Assembly (NCBI GenBank): GCA_964551735.1
Contig: CAZKEF010000013.1
Span: 62,001 to 126,000, forward strand
From: DAOUAT01 sp964551735
GTDB lineage: Bacteria; Chloroflexota; Anaerolineae; CG2-30-64-16
Length of the DNA: 64,000 nucleotides
Direction of reading: 5' to 3'
The notes under the pieces are model-generated. The model made no database searches and was not told the DNA's origin. It saw only the letters and a program-made list of their open reading frames with translations. The translations under genes were made by a program, and so were the position numbers. Below are positions 52,243 through 62,775 of this stretch, in pieces (the first letter of the stretch is position 1; each line of letters starts with the position of its first letter).

Positions 52243-53247
52243 TCAGGCTGTCTGCTGGAATAACCGCTCCATGCGCCAGATACCGTATAGGCCAACAAAT
52301 AGCACGCCGACGCCGACCGCGTAACCTTCGGGAATGCTGGCCTGCGTCACAAAGGTTGCCAGGACGCCTGCGATGAACGCCAGCAGGTAGCAGATCAACA
52401 CGGCTTCACGCGGGCTGCCGGTGAAGCGCGCCAACCGATGGCTCAGGTGATCCTTGCCAGGCGTCGTCAAGGGGTTCAGGCCACGGCGTAGGCGGGACAC
52501 GATCACGAGGCTGGTGTCGAACAACGGCACTGCCAACACCAACGCTGGCACCATCCAGGTGACAAACGGTGAGTTGTCGGGAAACCGCAGCTTAATGGCG
52601 ACGGCGGCCAGGGTGAAGCCCAGGAACAGGCTGCCAGTGTCGCCCATGAAGATGCGGGCTGGATTGAAGTTGTAGTAGAGAAATCCGATGCAGGCGCCCA
52701 CCAGCGCAGCAGCCAGCGCGCCGACCAGATACTGCTTGCTCATAGCTGCGAACAAGAGGAAGAAGAGCGCGGCAATGGCCGCGATCCCGCCGCTCAAGCC
52801 ATCCATGTTGTCCAGGAGGTTCATGGCGTTGGTGATCAGCACCACCCAAACCAGGGTCGCTGCGATGTTCAAAACCTGCCACGGCAGGAAAGTGATCCGC
52901 ACGTCAGTGAGGAGCAGCACGCCGGCAGCCAGGAACTGGCCGATCAGCTTCACCCAGGGGCTCACCCCCCGGCGATCGTCCCATAACCCTAAAAACGACA
53001 TCAACGTGGCGCCCAGGAAGATGCCGGCCACCTGGCTAACGTAGAAACGGTCCCCCAGGAGGATCAGCGCCAGGATCACGGCCAGGTAGATGGCTACGCC
53101 GCCCAATAACGGCGTCGGCACGGTATGCTGTTTGCGCGCGCTAGGCTTATCCACCATGCCGGTGCGACGGGCCGCGCGCTGCACCAACGGGGTCACGCCG
53201 AACGCCAGCAGCAGGGCGCTGGCCAGGATCAAGACGTAGGTGCTCAT
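52243..53247 (-). CDS. Polyprenyl-phosphate sugar-1-phosphate transferase (WecA/TagO/MraY-like)
   Basis: 334 aa with about 10 membrane helices. NAMNLLDNMDGLSGG, ARIFMGDTGSLFLGF and GKDHLSHRL are the Mg-binding and catalytic motifs of this superfamily. It starts polymer synthesis by loading a sugar-phosphate on undecaprenyl phosphate. The TagO/WecA branch fits better than MraY because no mur genes are near and the upstream gene looks like an O-antigen ligase. Overlaps that gene by 4 bp (ATGA). Confidence 0.88.
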   Translation of the reverse strand: MSTYVLILASALLLAFGVTPLVQRAARRTGMVDKPSARKQHTVPTPLLGGVAIYLAVILALILLGDRFYVSQVAGIFLGATLMSFLGLWDDRRGVSPWVKLIGQFLAAGVLLLTDVRITFLPWQVLNIAATLVWVVLITNAMNLLDNMDGLSGGIAAIAALFFLLFAAMSKQYLVGALAAALVGACIGFLYYNFNPARIFMGDTGSLFLGFTLAAVAIKLRFPDNSPFVTWMVPALVLAVPLFDTSLVIVSRLRRGLNPLTTPGKDHLSHRLARFTGSPREAVLICYLLAFIAGVLATFVTQASIPEGYAVGVGVLFVGLYGIWRMERLFQQTA

Positions 53248-56200
53248 GGGGTCAAACGTGCTTTCAGATCTGTTATCAGGTTTTCAATCACAAGTCGCTC
53301 GCTCTCACTGGCGAAAACCAGCGCCTGCTGCGCGGCTTCCACCGCCTCTGCAAACCGGCTGGCGTCTCGCAGCACCAGCGCCGTGTTACGATAGGCCAGG
53401 TGGAGTTGTGCCTGGTAGGTCGCGATCTGGCCCTCGATGGTCGCACGGCGGCTTGCTGCGGCGGGTTGGAGCTGGCTATAGCCACCAGCCTGGCTGGCGA
53501 TAGCGTTCAGCCGGGTCAACTCAAGCTGGGCAGACGCCAGGGCCTTCGTTTCCTGTGCGATGATGCGCTGAAACGCGACCAGCGCAGCCGCCGCGTCGCC
53601 GGTCTGTGCGCTGAAGACGCCGATGGCGCTCTGCACGCTGATATTTTCGGGCGCCAGTTCACCGGCCTGACGGAATGCAGCCAATGCGCCCGCCAGATCA
53701 CCAAACGCATCGCGCAGATCGCCTTGTAACAGATAGGTTGCGTAAAACCGCGGATCCAAAGCCAACGAACGGTCGAGGCTGGCCTGGGCCCCAGCCAGAT
53801 CGTTTCTGATGAGCTGCACTGTGGCCAGCTCGTTCCATAGCACTGCATTCTGCGGGCTGAGCGAAATGGCCTGGGAATAATACAACTGCGAGCGATCCAG
53901 CCGCGTCGTGTTGACCTGGTCCGGCCGAGTTAGCAGCAGTTCGCGGAGGCTGCTGCTGGAGGCGCTCGCGGCTGTCGTCGCATCCGCAAAGGCCCAAACG
54001 CGATGCAGGCGTGCCAGATTGGCGCTGTGATCCGTGTTCAACGGGTTCAGACGACGGGCGGCAACCAAGGCCGCGTGTGCTGCACGTAGGAAATCTTCAC
54101 GCCCGCGGCTTCGCAACCCCTGCTCAACTTTATCAAGCAGATCGGCCGTAGCAACGTTGTCCAGGCTTTCGGGCAGGATCGGTGTGGCCGTTGCGACACC
54201 GCTGTCCGCAAGTTGCAACAGAGCTCGGCCCAGGAAGAGGTAGTAATAGTCTTCCTGCGGCTCCAGCGCGGCTGCTTCCCGGTAAAGGATAACCGCGCCT
54301 TCCCATTGCCCGGCGGCCTCATAACCCAGGCCTTGCTTATAGTAGGTATCGGCCTGCACTGTCTGAATGTTGACGTTGATGATGATCAGCAGCGCGAGGA
54401 TGGCAGCGACAAGGCCCCCACCCAACGTTAGTGCCGGCATCGCACCGAAAGCGCGCGCAGGTTGCGGCCGGTCATCCGCCCATGCCAACAGCGCAGCCAA
54501 GGCCAACAGCGCCACGAACAACACGATGTCGAAGATCACGATGTGATTCGTGATGTGCTGCAAAGCGGCCAGCCCGCTGAGACCTGTCAGGGTCAGGCGC
54601 CTGGCCTGGAGCAACCCGTAGACCAGGAATGCGATCAAGACCGCGCCAGCATACGCGCTGAGGGCCGGCCCCCACCGAAAACGGTCTACAGTATCGCCGC
54701 GAGCGCTTTCCGTCGCGGCGAACATGCCCCCCAGCAACCAGGTAAACAGCACCAACACCAGCAGCATCGGCGAACGAACGATCTGGAAGTCACCAACACG
54801 CACCGTGAACGCGTTCCACAGGATAGCCAGGGGCGCCGTAGCATCGGTCTGGTTCACAGTGTAGTTGTAGACCAGGACCAGCGTGATGATGACGCCGATG
54901 CCGATGTAGGGCAGGAAGCCAACCAGCGGGCTGTTCGTGGGCTGTTTCAGCTGGGGCGGACGCGGCTGCACACTCGCGGTTGCCGTTCGGGCGGCGCGCG
55001 CGCTGCGGGCAGCCGTTTGAGATCGCTTTCCCCGGGTCGGTGGCGGCGGTGGCGCTTTGGCCGACTCGGGTGCAGGCGGTGGCGCAGCAGCCGGTCCGTC
55101 CAGCCACCCCATGCCAACGACAACCAGCGCGGCCGCTAGCACCCAAAAATGCGTCTGGGTAGAGGCGATCGCGATGCCAAAGTGTACTTCCAGGTAATGA
55201 GCCACGATGGCAGCGAACAGCGCCAGGATCAGGAGCTGGCGTTGGCCGCCCGCTATAGCGGACGCCGATTCCGACGTGACCGCCGTCTGCTGGCTCAACA
55301 ATAGGTCCAGGGTGACATACACGATCATGCCAGCGATAAGACCTGCGGGCAAGCCGATGCCGGCCAGACGCAGGCTACCGTCGAAGAACACGGGCAAAAT
55401 CACGCCCAGCCCGCCGCCAGCAGACAACAACCCAATGAAGAGCGAACGACGGCCAGGCTGCCGCATCAACCCTAGCCAGCGCAGGGCATGATAGAAGACG
55501 CTGCCGAACAGGAAAAGCTGCGCGGCGAACTGCAGGAGGCCACCGCGCACCAATGCATCGAATGTCTCGTTATGTGATCGGTCGGGCGAGGCATTGCGTG
55601 CCTCGTAGTGTGCGAGGTCGGGCGGGTAGAAGCGGTTGTAAGCCACCCACATGGACTCGGGGCCGTAACCGACCAGCGGCCGGATGACGTTCAGGGGGTC
55701 GGGCGCGCCATCGGGCTGCTGGATAGGCGGATGGGGCTTCAACATCAGATCCACCACACCATCCCAGATCAACACACGAACGGCATTGGTACCCTCGCTG
55801 GTGCTAAGCAGGGTGCATAAACGTCCGACGTAGCGCGCCTCGCAAACACCCTGTAACGGCCCATTGGGCACGTTGAGCGTGACCAGCAAAATCACACCCG
55901 CGATCGTCAGCCCGATGAGGCTGACCCAGGCGGCGCGCAGATGCCGGCTCAACCAGCCCAGGATGGCGGGCACGCGGCCGCGGCCCGCAGCCCAGCGGGC
56001 CAAGAGCAGCAAGCCGAGCATCGCGAAGACGTACACACCCGCGCCCAGGCCGAGCCACGGCCCGCGGCTCTGCGTGTAAACGATAGCGATGATCTGAACG
56101 AAGAACACAAAAAGGTAACCGCCTGCCCGGAATGCATCGGCAAAGGCCCCCTGTTCGCTGTTGAGCAGCGCGGCCAGGCTGTTCAGCAGCCGCTCCAGTG

Positions 56201-56795
56201 TCACAAAGACGGCGATGATCAGGTAGGCGGCCACGAAGATGGCATTGCCCATGTTGGCGGCTACACGCTCGCGCACATCCCCACCCCAGGGCAACGGGTC
56301 CAGCCCGCCGTTCTGGATGATGCCATAAATCGCGATGGGCAAGCTGGTGAGGACAATAGTGTGCAACAGACGCCGGAGCTGAGCCTGGGAACGCAAGTGC
56401 GTCAGGATCAACGCGAAGATGATGACATAGCTCAAAAATGAAAAGGCGCCTTGCATGCGCACGTATGAGCCAAAAAAACTGATGCGCGGCACCACGGATA
56501 AAGCTGTGCTGAGCAAATAACTGAAAACCAACGCCAATGTGGGCAACGCCAACGGCATCTCTCGCAGCCGCGCCCAAATGCTACCCCCGCCCGACCGCCG
56601 CGCCCCCCCCCTGTCCAGCAATTGCACGATCCACGCCACGGCCATCACCAGGGCAATGGCGCGCAGCAGGTGCAGCTTGTCCGGCTCAAAGACGCGGTTG
56701 GAATGGGTGTTGAAGAACAGCGGCGTCACTACCAGCGCGGCCAACCAACCGGCCTCGATCATGGCGTCGCAAATACGGCTGAGACGAGTTTCCAC
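53244..56795 (-). CDS. O-antigen-ligase-like membrane protein with TPR tail
   Basis: 1183 aa, GTG start. The N-terminal half has about 12 membrane helices with a Wzy_C/ligase-like loop (GYGPESMWVAYNRFYPP, then NASPDRSHNETFDALVRGG). A Pro/Ala linker near 580-635 (PPPPPTRGKRSQ region) leads to more membrane helices. TPR-like repeats run from about 855 to the end (AAGQWEGAVILYREAAALEP, AQASLDRSLALDPRFYATY). Probably joins a lipid-linked glycan to an acceptor, with TPRs recruiting partners. Coupled to the WecA/TagO-like gene. Confidence 0.82.
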   Translation of the reverse strand: METRLSRICDAMIEAGWLAALVVTPLFFNTHSNRVFEPDKLHLLRAIALVMAVAWIVQLLDRGGARRSGGGSIWARLREMPLALPTLALVFSYLLSTALSVVPRISFFGSYVRMQGAFSFLSYVIIFALILTHLRSQAQLRRLLHTIVLTSLPIAIYGIIQNGGLDPLPWGGDVRERVAANMGNAIFVAAYLIIAVFVTLERLLNSLAALLNSEQGAFADAFRAGGYLFVFFVQIIAIVYTQSRGPWLGLGAGVYVFAMLGLLLLARWAAGRGRVPAILGWLSRHLRAAWVSLIGLTIAGVILLVTLNVPNGPLQGVCEARYVGRLCTLLSTSEGTNAVRVLIWDGVVDLMLKPHPPIQQPDGAPDPLNVIRPLVGYGPESMWVAYNRFYPPDLAHYEARNASPDRSHNETFDALVRGGLLQFAAQLFLFGSVFYHALRWLGLMRQPGRRSLFIGLLSAGGGLGVILPVFFDGSLRLAGIGLPAGLIAGMIVYVTLDLLLSQQTAVTSESASAIAGGQRQLLILALFAAIVAHYLEVHFGIAIASTQTHFWVLAAALVVVGMGWLDGPAAAPPPAPESAKAPPPPPTRGKRSQTAARSARAARTATASVQPRPPQLKQPTNSPLVGFLPYIGIGVIITLVLVYNYTVNQTDATAPLAILWNAFTVRVGDFQIVRSPMLLVLVLFTWLLGGMFAATESARGDTVDRFRWGPALSAYAGAVLIAFLVYGLLQARRLTLTGLSGLAALQHITNHIVIFDIVLFVALLALAALLAWADDRPQPARAFGAMPALTLGGGLVAAILALLIIINVNIQTVQADTYYKQGLGYEAAGQWEGAVILYREAAALEPQEDYYYLFLGRALLQLADSGVATATPILPESLDNVATADLLDKVEQGLRSRGREDFLRAAHAALVAARRLNPLNTDHSANLARLHRVWAFADATTAASASSSSLRELLLTRPDQVNTTRLDRSQLYYSQAISLSPQNAVLWNELATVQLIRNDLAGAQASLDRSLALDPRFYATYLLQGDLRDAFGDLAGALAAFRQAGELAPENISVQSAIGVFSAQTGDAAAALVAFQRIIAQETKALASAQLELTRLNAIASQAGGYSQLQPAAASRRATIEGQIATYQAQLHLAYRNTALVLRDASRFAEAVEAAQQALVFASESERLVIENLITDLKARLTP

Positions 56796-56932
56796 GATAG
56801 GACTCAGTTCTATGCCAAGTGACGCATCACAAGCAATGAGTGGACTAAAAGTTTACCGTTTACATATTTCATAAGGCAATCTTACCGCAGGGGAAGGGAA
56901 AACGCAAAGAGGGATAAGCATCCTGATCCTTA

Positions 56933-59326
56933 TCACCGCTGCATCGTCCCCATCACCGCGCCGATCAGCGCTGCGCTGACCACGGTCGGCTGAAAGGCAA
57001 AGCGCACAAACAGCGGATCATGATCCGAGCTGCGGCCGTCGAACTCGCTCGACGTGCGCGTGTCCGGAAAATCTGCGTTGATGTGGACCGGGCCGCCGGC
57101 CAAGAAGTGCGCGTCCAGCCCCGATGTCATCACGAAGTGGTCAATGGCCTCGGCCCTGCCCTGGTAGATATAGGTGTAGCGGTCGGCCGGGGCCACGTAT
57201 CGCTGCCAGAGGTTGACCGCGCCGGGGAATTGCGTCAGGGGCTGCGACCCCAGCGTGTCGTTGAAGTCACCCAGCGCGACCGAATTGGACGCGGTCAACA
57301 AGCCAGCCACAAAGTTGGCTTGGGCGACGCGGCGAGGCAGATTGGCCGTCTCGTCCCCACGTTTGGATTTCAGGTGGACGACAATGACGCGCACATCCAG
57401 GGCACGCGTGCCGGCAGCATCGCGTATCGTCAGGTCGGCAACGTAGGGCGGCCGGTCAAACAGCGGGTAGCTGCCTGCCGCGCAGGGGTTGGGTCGGGCA
57501 CGGGTGCCGATGGCGTAAGCGTAGTTCACCTGGTAGTCAATGCGCCCGCAGCGCTGCGGCTGATCGCTGCTGCGCAGCTGAACCCGTTCCGCGTCGTACA
57601 GGATGCCCACGGTAATGTCCCGCGTGTCCATGCTTTCGAAGTAATCGTAACGGTAACGAGGGCCGGCTGCCTGCGCAAGGGCAGCCCATACCGCGTCTTT
57701 GCCCTCAACCTCCTGCAAGCCGACCACAGTGCAGCCCGGCAACTGCTGCTGGATGACCCGGCCGCGCTGCACGACCCAGGCCCGAAACGTCTCAGCGTCG
57801 GCCGGCGACCAGTCACCGCTGTCACCATCCATATCGTTCACCGCATCGAACAGGTTCTCCGCGTTGAAGGAGCACAGGCCGAACACTTCTGGCCCCAGGG
57901 GCGGCTCAGGGTCGGTCGGATCCGGCAGATCCTGCACCCGAAGGGGCGCCGGGTCATCCACCAGCAGGGTCCAACGGTCGAACCGGAACGCCAGAACGCC
58001 GGTCAGGTTCTGTGCGGACACCAGGTCGAAAATACCGACGTTGGGCAGATCAACGCCCAGGCCCCCGGAGAGCGCGATGGTGCCCCGGCTGGCCGGAAGC
58101 TGGGTGGCAAGGATGCGCTGACCATAGAAAGGGCTGGCCTCGTCTGCCAGGGTGATCTCGGGATCGCCTGCGGGGTAGCGCGAGGCATAGCGCGCTGTAG
58201 GGCCAACCACGCTGCCTGCGAAGCTCAAGCTGACGCGCATCCCCTCGAAGGGTTCATAGAGCGTTGTTGGGTCGATCCCTGGATCGACCAGGGGTGGGAC
58301 GGGGACGGCCGCAGGCAGGTCGCAGCGGCCGGTGACCGTGTAAGATGCTTCAGTATCGTCCGACAGTTTCACGATCTCGGTTTCGCCGTAGAACTCCTGT
58401 ACTCCGAAATTGCGCAGCGTCACCCGAGCCCCCGGCGCCAGGCCGCGCGGGTTTTCCCACGCGCCGAAGCGGTAGACATAGATGCCCTCGGACGTGCGCG
58501 GATCGGCATCAGGTGCCAGGCTTTGGACGTAGAACCCATCAGATGACACACCGGTCACGCAGGCATCCAGGCAGCGGAAGCGCGCGTCCGCGTCGAAGAT
58601 GGTGGCCATGCCCGGCCCCTGGATCTGCGCCACAGTGACATCTGGGCAGACGACCACGGGCGTGGGCTGGGGCTCGGCGGGGCAGTCAACCAACACGATG
58701 TCAGCCTGCAACCGTGGGAGCAACTGCGGCCCCTCGTAGTTGCCGCTCAAGCCGGTCACTGTGGCGCGACAGCCATCACGCACCCCAGCCAGCGAAATGC
58801 CGGTGGTGGCATATACATAAACCACCGCACCATCGAGCCGGAAGCGCCGATCCCCCACGCCCGATACTGTGCCGGTCGTCTTGATCAGCAACCCCTCGTT
58901 GGCCTTGCCGATCGTCTTGGGAGTCACGGCAACGGGCGCGGGCACCACGGCCGAACCCAGCCGCACAACCTGCGCCGGAGTACGCGGCATCAGTTCCAAC
59001 AAGCCGTGATACTCGGCCAGCCGGCCGGTAACGCAGACTTCGTCGCCCACGCTCAACACCTGCCCGATGCCCTCGGTGCGGAACACGTAGAGGCCACCGG
59101 TGTCATCTTGCAGCGCGAACGAGCGATCGGTGTTGAACGCGCCCGTGGGCACCGTCACGACCCCGCGCACCGTCACGGTGGTGTCGATGGCCTGCTGCCG
59201 CGCGGCAGCGATGGGTTGCGCCCCGGGGCAGACGCCTTGGCTGCGCGCTGGCAGTGCTGGCGTAAGAAGGGCAAGCAACAATAGCAACAAGATGAGCCAG
59301 ATGACGCGTCGAATAGACCGGGGCAT
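56933..59326 (-). CDS. Secreted OB-fold / endonuclease-exonuclease-phosphatase protein
   Basis: 797 aa from ATG 59326 (GGAGG five bases before it). Signal peptide about 1-28 (LILLLLLLALLTPALPA). Three OB-like segments in the first 450 residues (TVRGVVTVPTG, CVTGRLAEYHG, CVTGVSSDGFYVQ) resemble the ExeM/NucH-type nucleases. The C-terminal EEP domain has FNAENLFDAVND, GLQEVEGKD, VALGDFND and SSDHDPLFV. Likely an extracellular DNase/nuclease for nutrient or biofilm DNA. Confidence 0.85.
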   Translation of the reverse strand: MPRSIRRVIWLILLLLLLALLTPALPARSQGVCPGAQPIAAARQQAIDTTVTVRGVVTVPTGAFNTDRSFALQDDTGGLYVFRTEGIGQVLSVGDEVCVTGRLAEYHGLLELMPRTPAQVVRLGSAVVPAPVAVTPKTIGKANEGLLIKTTGTVSGVGDRRFRLDGAVVYVYATTGISLAGVRDGCRATVTGLSGNYEGPQLLPRLQADIVLVDCPAEPQPTPVVVCPDVTVAQIQGPGMATIFDADARFRCLDACVTGVSSDGFYVQSLAPDADPRTSEGIYVYRFGAWENPRGLAPGARVTLRNFGVQEFYGETEIVKLSDDTEASYTVTGRCDLPAAVPVPPLVDPGIDPTTLYEPFEGMRVSLSFAGSVVGPTARYASRYPAGDPEITLADEASPFYGQRILATQLPASRGTIALSGGLGVDLPNVGIFDLVSAQNLTGVLAFRFDRWTLLVDDPAPLRVQDLPDPTDPEPPLGPEVFGLCSFNAENLFDAVNDMDGDSGDWSPADAETFRAWVVQRGRVIQQQLPGCTVVGLQEVEGKDAVWAALAQAAGPRYRYDYFESMDTRDITVGILYDAERVQLRSSDQPQRCGRIDYQVNYAYAIGTRARPNPCAAGSYPLFDRPPYVADLTIRDAAGTRALDVRVIVVHLKSKRGDETANLPRRVAQANFVAGLLTASNSVALGDFNDTLGSQPLTQFPGAVNLWQRYVAPADRYTYIYQGRAEAIDHFVMTSGLDAHFLAGGPVHINADFPDTRTSSEFDGRSSDHDPLFVRFAFQPTVVSAALIGAVMGTMQR

Positions 59327-59365
59327 GGGCGCCTCCGCCAGGGATGTTTGGGGGGAGCAGACCAC

Positions 59366-59394
59366 ATATAACCACAAATCGAACCCGACGTCAA
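59366..59394 (-). promoter_or_regulatory. Promoter of the secreted nuclease
   Basis: Minus strand TTGACG, 17 bp, TTATAT. Leader of about 35 bases. Confidence 0.5.
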
Positions 59395-59431
59395 ACATGG
59401 TTGAAGCCGCCCTATTGCGTTTGGCGATTTG

Positions 59432-59440
59432 TGCTATAAT
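59432..59440 (+). promoter_or_regulatory. Extended -10 promoter of the glycosidase-like gene
   Basis: TGC then TATAAT, a perfect -10; no convincing -35 at 17 bp. About 70 bases before the ATG at 59511. Confidence 0.5.
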
Positions 59441-59510
59441 AGCGCCATCATGTCGCGTCAGCCTGCGACGCACGCGATCGTTCTGCCCGGCACTGCTCTT
59501 GGAGGCCTCC

Positions 59511-62500
59511 ATGCGACTCGAAGATTACCCCCGCCCCAAAAACGACAATGGCCGCGGTCTGCACTGGTCAGCGTCGGTCTACCATCCCATCGGCTCAGCA
59601 CTGGATTTCTGGATTGATGAGCTGACGGCGATGAAGATCAAGTGGTTGAAAGTGTTGGATGACGGCGGCGGCTCGTCGCTGGAACTATGCAAGCGCCTGC
59701 TGGCTGCCGACATCATGCCTGTGGTCCGTCTGTATCGGCTGGAACCCAACCCCGGCCATATCGGCGGCCGTGAGGAAGAGACGATCCGCCGCCTGGTGGC
59801 CGAGGGTGTGCGCTATTTTGAGACCAACAACGAGCCCGACCTGGCCATGGAGTGGCAAGGCGGCCGCATGCCCGACAACTGGGTTGATGTAGTCGTGGAG
59901 AACTTCATCCACGACGCCGACGCCGTCCTGGCGTTAGGTGGGTTACCTGCCCTGCCGGCCTTAGCCGTCGGCCGCAAGGTGAATTTCATCGAGGGGGTGG
60001 TGCGTCGCGGCCGCGCGGATATCTTTGACCGCGGCGGCTGGATGGCGATCCACAACTACACACTGAATCACCCCCTGGATTATCCCTACGACCCCGTGAA
60101 CCAGGAAGGGCAACCGGTCAGCCAAGAGGAGTATGATCGCCTGGGCCCGTGGGCGTGGGAAGGACACTCACGTGAGTTGATCAACCAGTGGCGGCAGTCG
60201 GATAAAAATCCCGGCGCCACCATTCACGACGACCCATCCTGCTTCCTGGTGTTTCAGCTGTTCGCCGACTACGCGTTTTCAGCATTAGGTTATCATGTGC
60301 CGATCATCAGCACCGAGGGCGGCCCAGTGATCGGCTGGAAAGAGGACCGTCGTTATCCGCGCGTGGATGCACAGACCCACGCAGATTGGACGACTGCCAT
60401 CACCGAGTTCATCCAGGGGCTGCGGACCATTAACGGCCAGGCCTGCCCTACCTACTACTTCGCTATGTGTCACTGGCTGATCGCCAACTATCGCCTGGGC
60501 TTCATGTCCCCCACCTGGGAAAGCCAATCCTGGTACACTGACTGGTGGAGCACCGAGCTCGGCATCCGGGGCGAGATCCCCGCCGTTGCAGCGCTCAAAG
60601 CGTTGCCGGACGTATCGCCCGCCCCAACAAAAGCGGGCGTCATCGCGGGCCGGGTCACACGCGCCGACACCGATGCGCCGCTGCCGAACCTGGCCGTGAG
60701 CCTTCTCACCGGGGCGAAAGTGACCGCCAAGACAACCACCGACTCCGAAGGCACTTTCCGGTTTGAACAGCTGGCCCTCGGCCCTTACGATGTCAGTATC
60801 ACACCCTGGGGCATCGTGCGTCGCAGCGTAGCAGCCGTGGAAGAGCCGGTGCAACCGCTGCTAATCCGGTTGGCAGGCGGGCAAAACAGCGTCTTGAGCG
60901 GCGCAGTGCATACGGCTGCCGGTGCGCCAGTGATTGGTGCGCCTGTGACCTTGGAACGCGACGGGATCGTTGTGGGCGGGGCTGCCACCGACAACGACGG
61001 CGCGTTCCGTTTCAGCGAGCTCCCCCTGGGATCTTATCGGCTCAGTGTGCCCAGTATCACCGTGGCCGGCATCGCCCTGGATGGCTGGCAGACCAAAAAC
61101 CTCAAGCTCACCGCAGGCACAGCAGCAGGCTATCGTTACGCCGTAACGCAGCAGCGCTTGCTGTCGGTTGAGGAGACGGCTGACCGGCGCATCTTCTACG
61201 GCATCGTTTCTGACGCATCCGGCGCGCCGCTGAACGGGATCACGGTGCAGATGGCATGGCAGGGCGCGGCGCCAGGCACCGTGTTCCCGGTCACAACGAC
61301 GGGCCGCGACCCATTTAAGCCTGCCGGCCTATATGAACACATTCATAGCCCCGGCGTCTTTAGCCTCACGATAACGCAGGGCGATTGGCCCAGTGATGTG
61401 GCCGATGGCCTCGACACGGCCAACGTACCCGGGCGCGAGGGCAAACCGGTAGCCTACGAGGTCAACTTCCAGTTGCAGGCAATCGGCAGCCCGGCGCGCG
61501 TCAACGGTGTCGTGACCGGCGCGCCGGCAGACCAACAAATCACCCTGGTGCGCGTCGACGACGCCGCCGGACCGGCACAAACGACAAAGCTGGGAGCCGA
61601 CGGCAGCTTCATCTTCAACGATCTGACGGCCGGCGTGTACAACCTCACGCTGGCCGGCTTTGGCATCATCGCCGATGATATCCAGGTAGCCCCCGGCACA
61701 CTCTCGACGATCTTTTTCCCGTTGCGCAGCCAGTTGACCGGCCGCGTTATCGATCCGCCAGTTGGCCTGGTGGCCGTTTTGTATGCGCCAGCTGCGTGGG
61801 GATGGACGCGGCAGGTCGCACTGGACCCCTATGGTAACTTTGCCTTCAACAACCTGCCGCCCGGCCGCTATCGGCTGGAGGTCGGCGGCCAGGTGCTGCC
61901 GGATCTGATGCTGACCGGGGAGAACATCTTGGGGTTGGCACCTATTGACCTGACGACTGGCCACCGCAGCATAGTACGCGGCCGGGTGGCCGATGCCGCC
62001 GGGCAGCCGCAGGCAGGCAAAACCATCATCTTGCGCCGCGCTGCCCTGGTGGTTGCACAGTTGCTTACGGCCGCCGATGGCACGTATCGGTTCGCAAACC
62101 TGCCGCCCGGCGTCTACGATCTTGAGGTGGTGGGCATGGGTGTGGTGACACATGGCATCCTGCTGGACGGCCAACGCGAGCATGTGGCGGATGTGCTGTG
62201 GGTTGGGCCTGGACCACGCAGCGAGATCCACGGCCGCGTGCTGACGGCCGATGGCGCGCCCGTGCCCGGCGCACTCGTACGCTTGTTACGCGATGGCGCC
62301 GAAACCGTGCACACAACGACGGACAGCAGTGGCACCTTCCGTTTCAGTGGTCTGTCCGGCGGCGAATATGCATTGGCTGTCGGCGAAAGCGCGCCCCTGG
62401 TATCAGACATCCATCTTGATGAGGATGCTACGGTTACGCGCGATGTGATCCTGCCGCCACCGCCGGCGCGGCTACTGGCGCAATACCTGCTTTTCAGCGC

Positions 62501-62771
62501 ACCGCCTGAACCTGGCATGCCCGGCTATGCGGAGGCGCGCCTGGCGCTCAGCCTGGCGGCCCGTTATATGGCGCAAGCCGGTGTCAGCGGCGGTTACAGC
62601 GCCGCTGATGCCGCCCAAGCGGAGAAGGTGACTATTATCGGGGATGATGTGCCCGCAGCAGTAGAGGAAACTCTGCGCGCGGCCGGCTGTCAGGTTGACC
62701 GGCTGGCCGGCGATGAATACATGATCGCCGCCGCCGTGGAGGCGCTCCTGGCGCAGACGGGAGAGGGATGA
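59511..62771 (+). CDS. Clan-A glycosidase-like protein with CarboxypepD_reg-like repeats
   Basis: 1086 aa from ATG 59511 (GGAGG five bases before). Residues 1 to about 370 look like a TIM barrel with the two clan GH-A acids in place: NEP (Glu108, strand 4) and ISTEGG (Glu269, strand 7). Five or more beta-sandwich repeats follow of the carboxypeptidase-regulatory type (GRVTRADTDAPLPNLAVSLL, GAVHTAAGAPVIGAPVTLER, GRVADAAGQPQAGKTIILRR, GRVLTADGAPVPGALVRLLR). The last 100 residues form a module (LLAQYLLFSAPPEP..YSAADAAQAEKVTIIG) also found in the next gene. No signal peptide, so either cytoplasmic or exported by an unknown route. Substrate unknown. Confidence 0.72.
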   Translation: MRLEDYPRPKNDNGRGLHWSASVYHPIGSALDFWIDELTAMKIKWLKVLDDGGGSSLELCKRLLAADIMPVVRLYRLEPNPGHIGGREEETIRRLVAEGVRYFETNNEPDLAMEWQGGRMPDNWVDVVVENFIHDADAVLALGGLPALPALAVGRKVNFIEGVVRRGRADIFDRGGWMAIHNYTLNHPLDYPYDPVNQEGQPVSQEEYDRLGPWAWEGHSRELINQWRQSDKNPGATIHDDPSCFLVFQLFADYAFSALGYHVPIISTEGGPVIGWKEDRRYPRVDAQTHADWTTAITEFIQGLRTINGQACPTYYFAMCHWLIANYRLGFMSPTWESQSWYTDWWSTELGIRGEIPAVAALKALPDVSPAPTKAGVIAGRVTRADTDAPLPNLAVSLLTGAKVTAKTTTDSEGTFRFEQLALGPYDVSITPWGIVRRSVAAVEEPVQPLLIRLAGGQNSVLSGAVHTAAGAPVIGAPVTLERDGIVVGGAATDNDGAFRFSELPLGSYRLSVPSITVAGIALDGWQTKNLKLTAGTAAGYRYAVTQQRLLSVEETADRRIFYGIVSDASGAPLNGITVQMAWQGAAPGTVFPVTTTGRDPFKPAGLYEHIHSPGVFSLTITQGDWPSDVADGLDTANVPGREGKPVAYEVNFQLQAIGSPARVNGVVTGAPADQQITLVRVDDAAGPAQTTKLGADGSFIFNDLTAGVYNLTLAGFGIIADDIQVAPGTLSTIFFPLRSQLTGRVIDPPVGLVAVLYAPAAWGWTRQVALDPYGNFAFNNLPPGRYRLEVGGQVLPDLMLTGENILGLAPIDLTTGHRSIVRGRVADAAGQPQAGKTIILRRAALVVAQLLTAADGTYRFANLPPGVYDLEVVGMGVVTHGILLDGQREHVADVLWVGPGPRSEIHGRVLTADGAPVPGALVRLLRDGAETVHTTTDSSGTFRFSGLSGGEYALAVGESAPLVSDIHLDEDATVTRDVILPPPPARLLAQYLLFSAPPEPGMPGYAEARLALSLAARYMAQAGVSGGYSAADAAQAEKVTIIGDDVPAAVEETLRAAGCQVDRLAGDEYMIAAAVEALLAQTGEG

Positions 62772-62775
62772 GACG

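Noticed and set aside
57020..58546. 508-codon plus-strand open frame
   Set aside because: Antisense of the secreted nuclease; no ribosome binding site and no domain.
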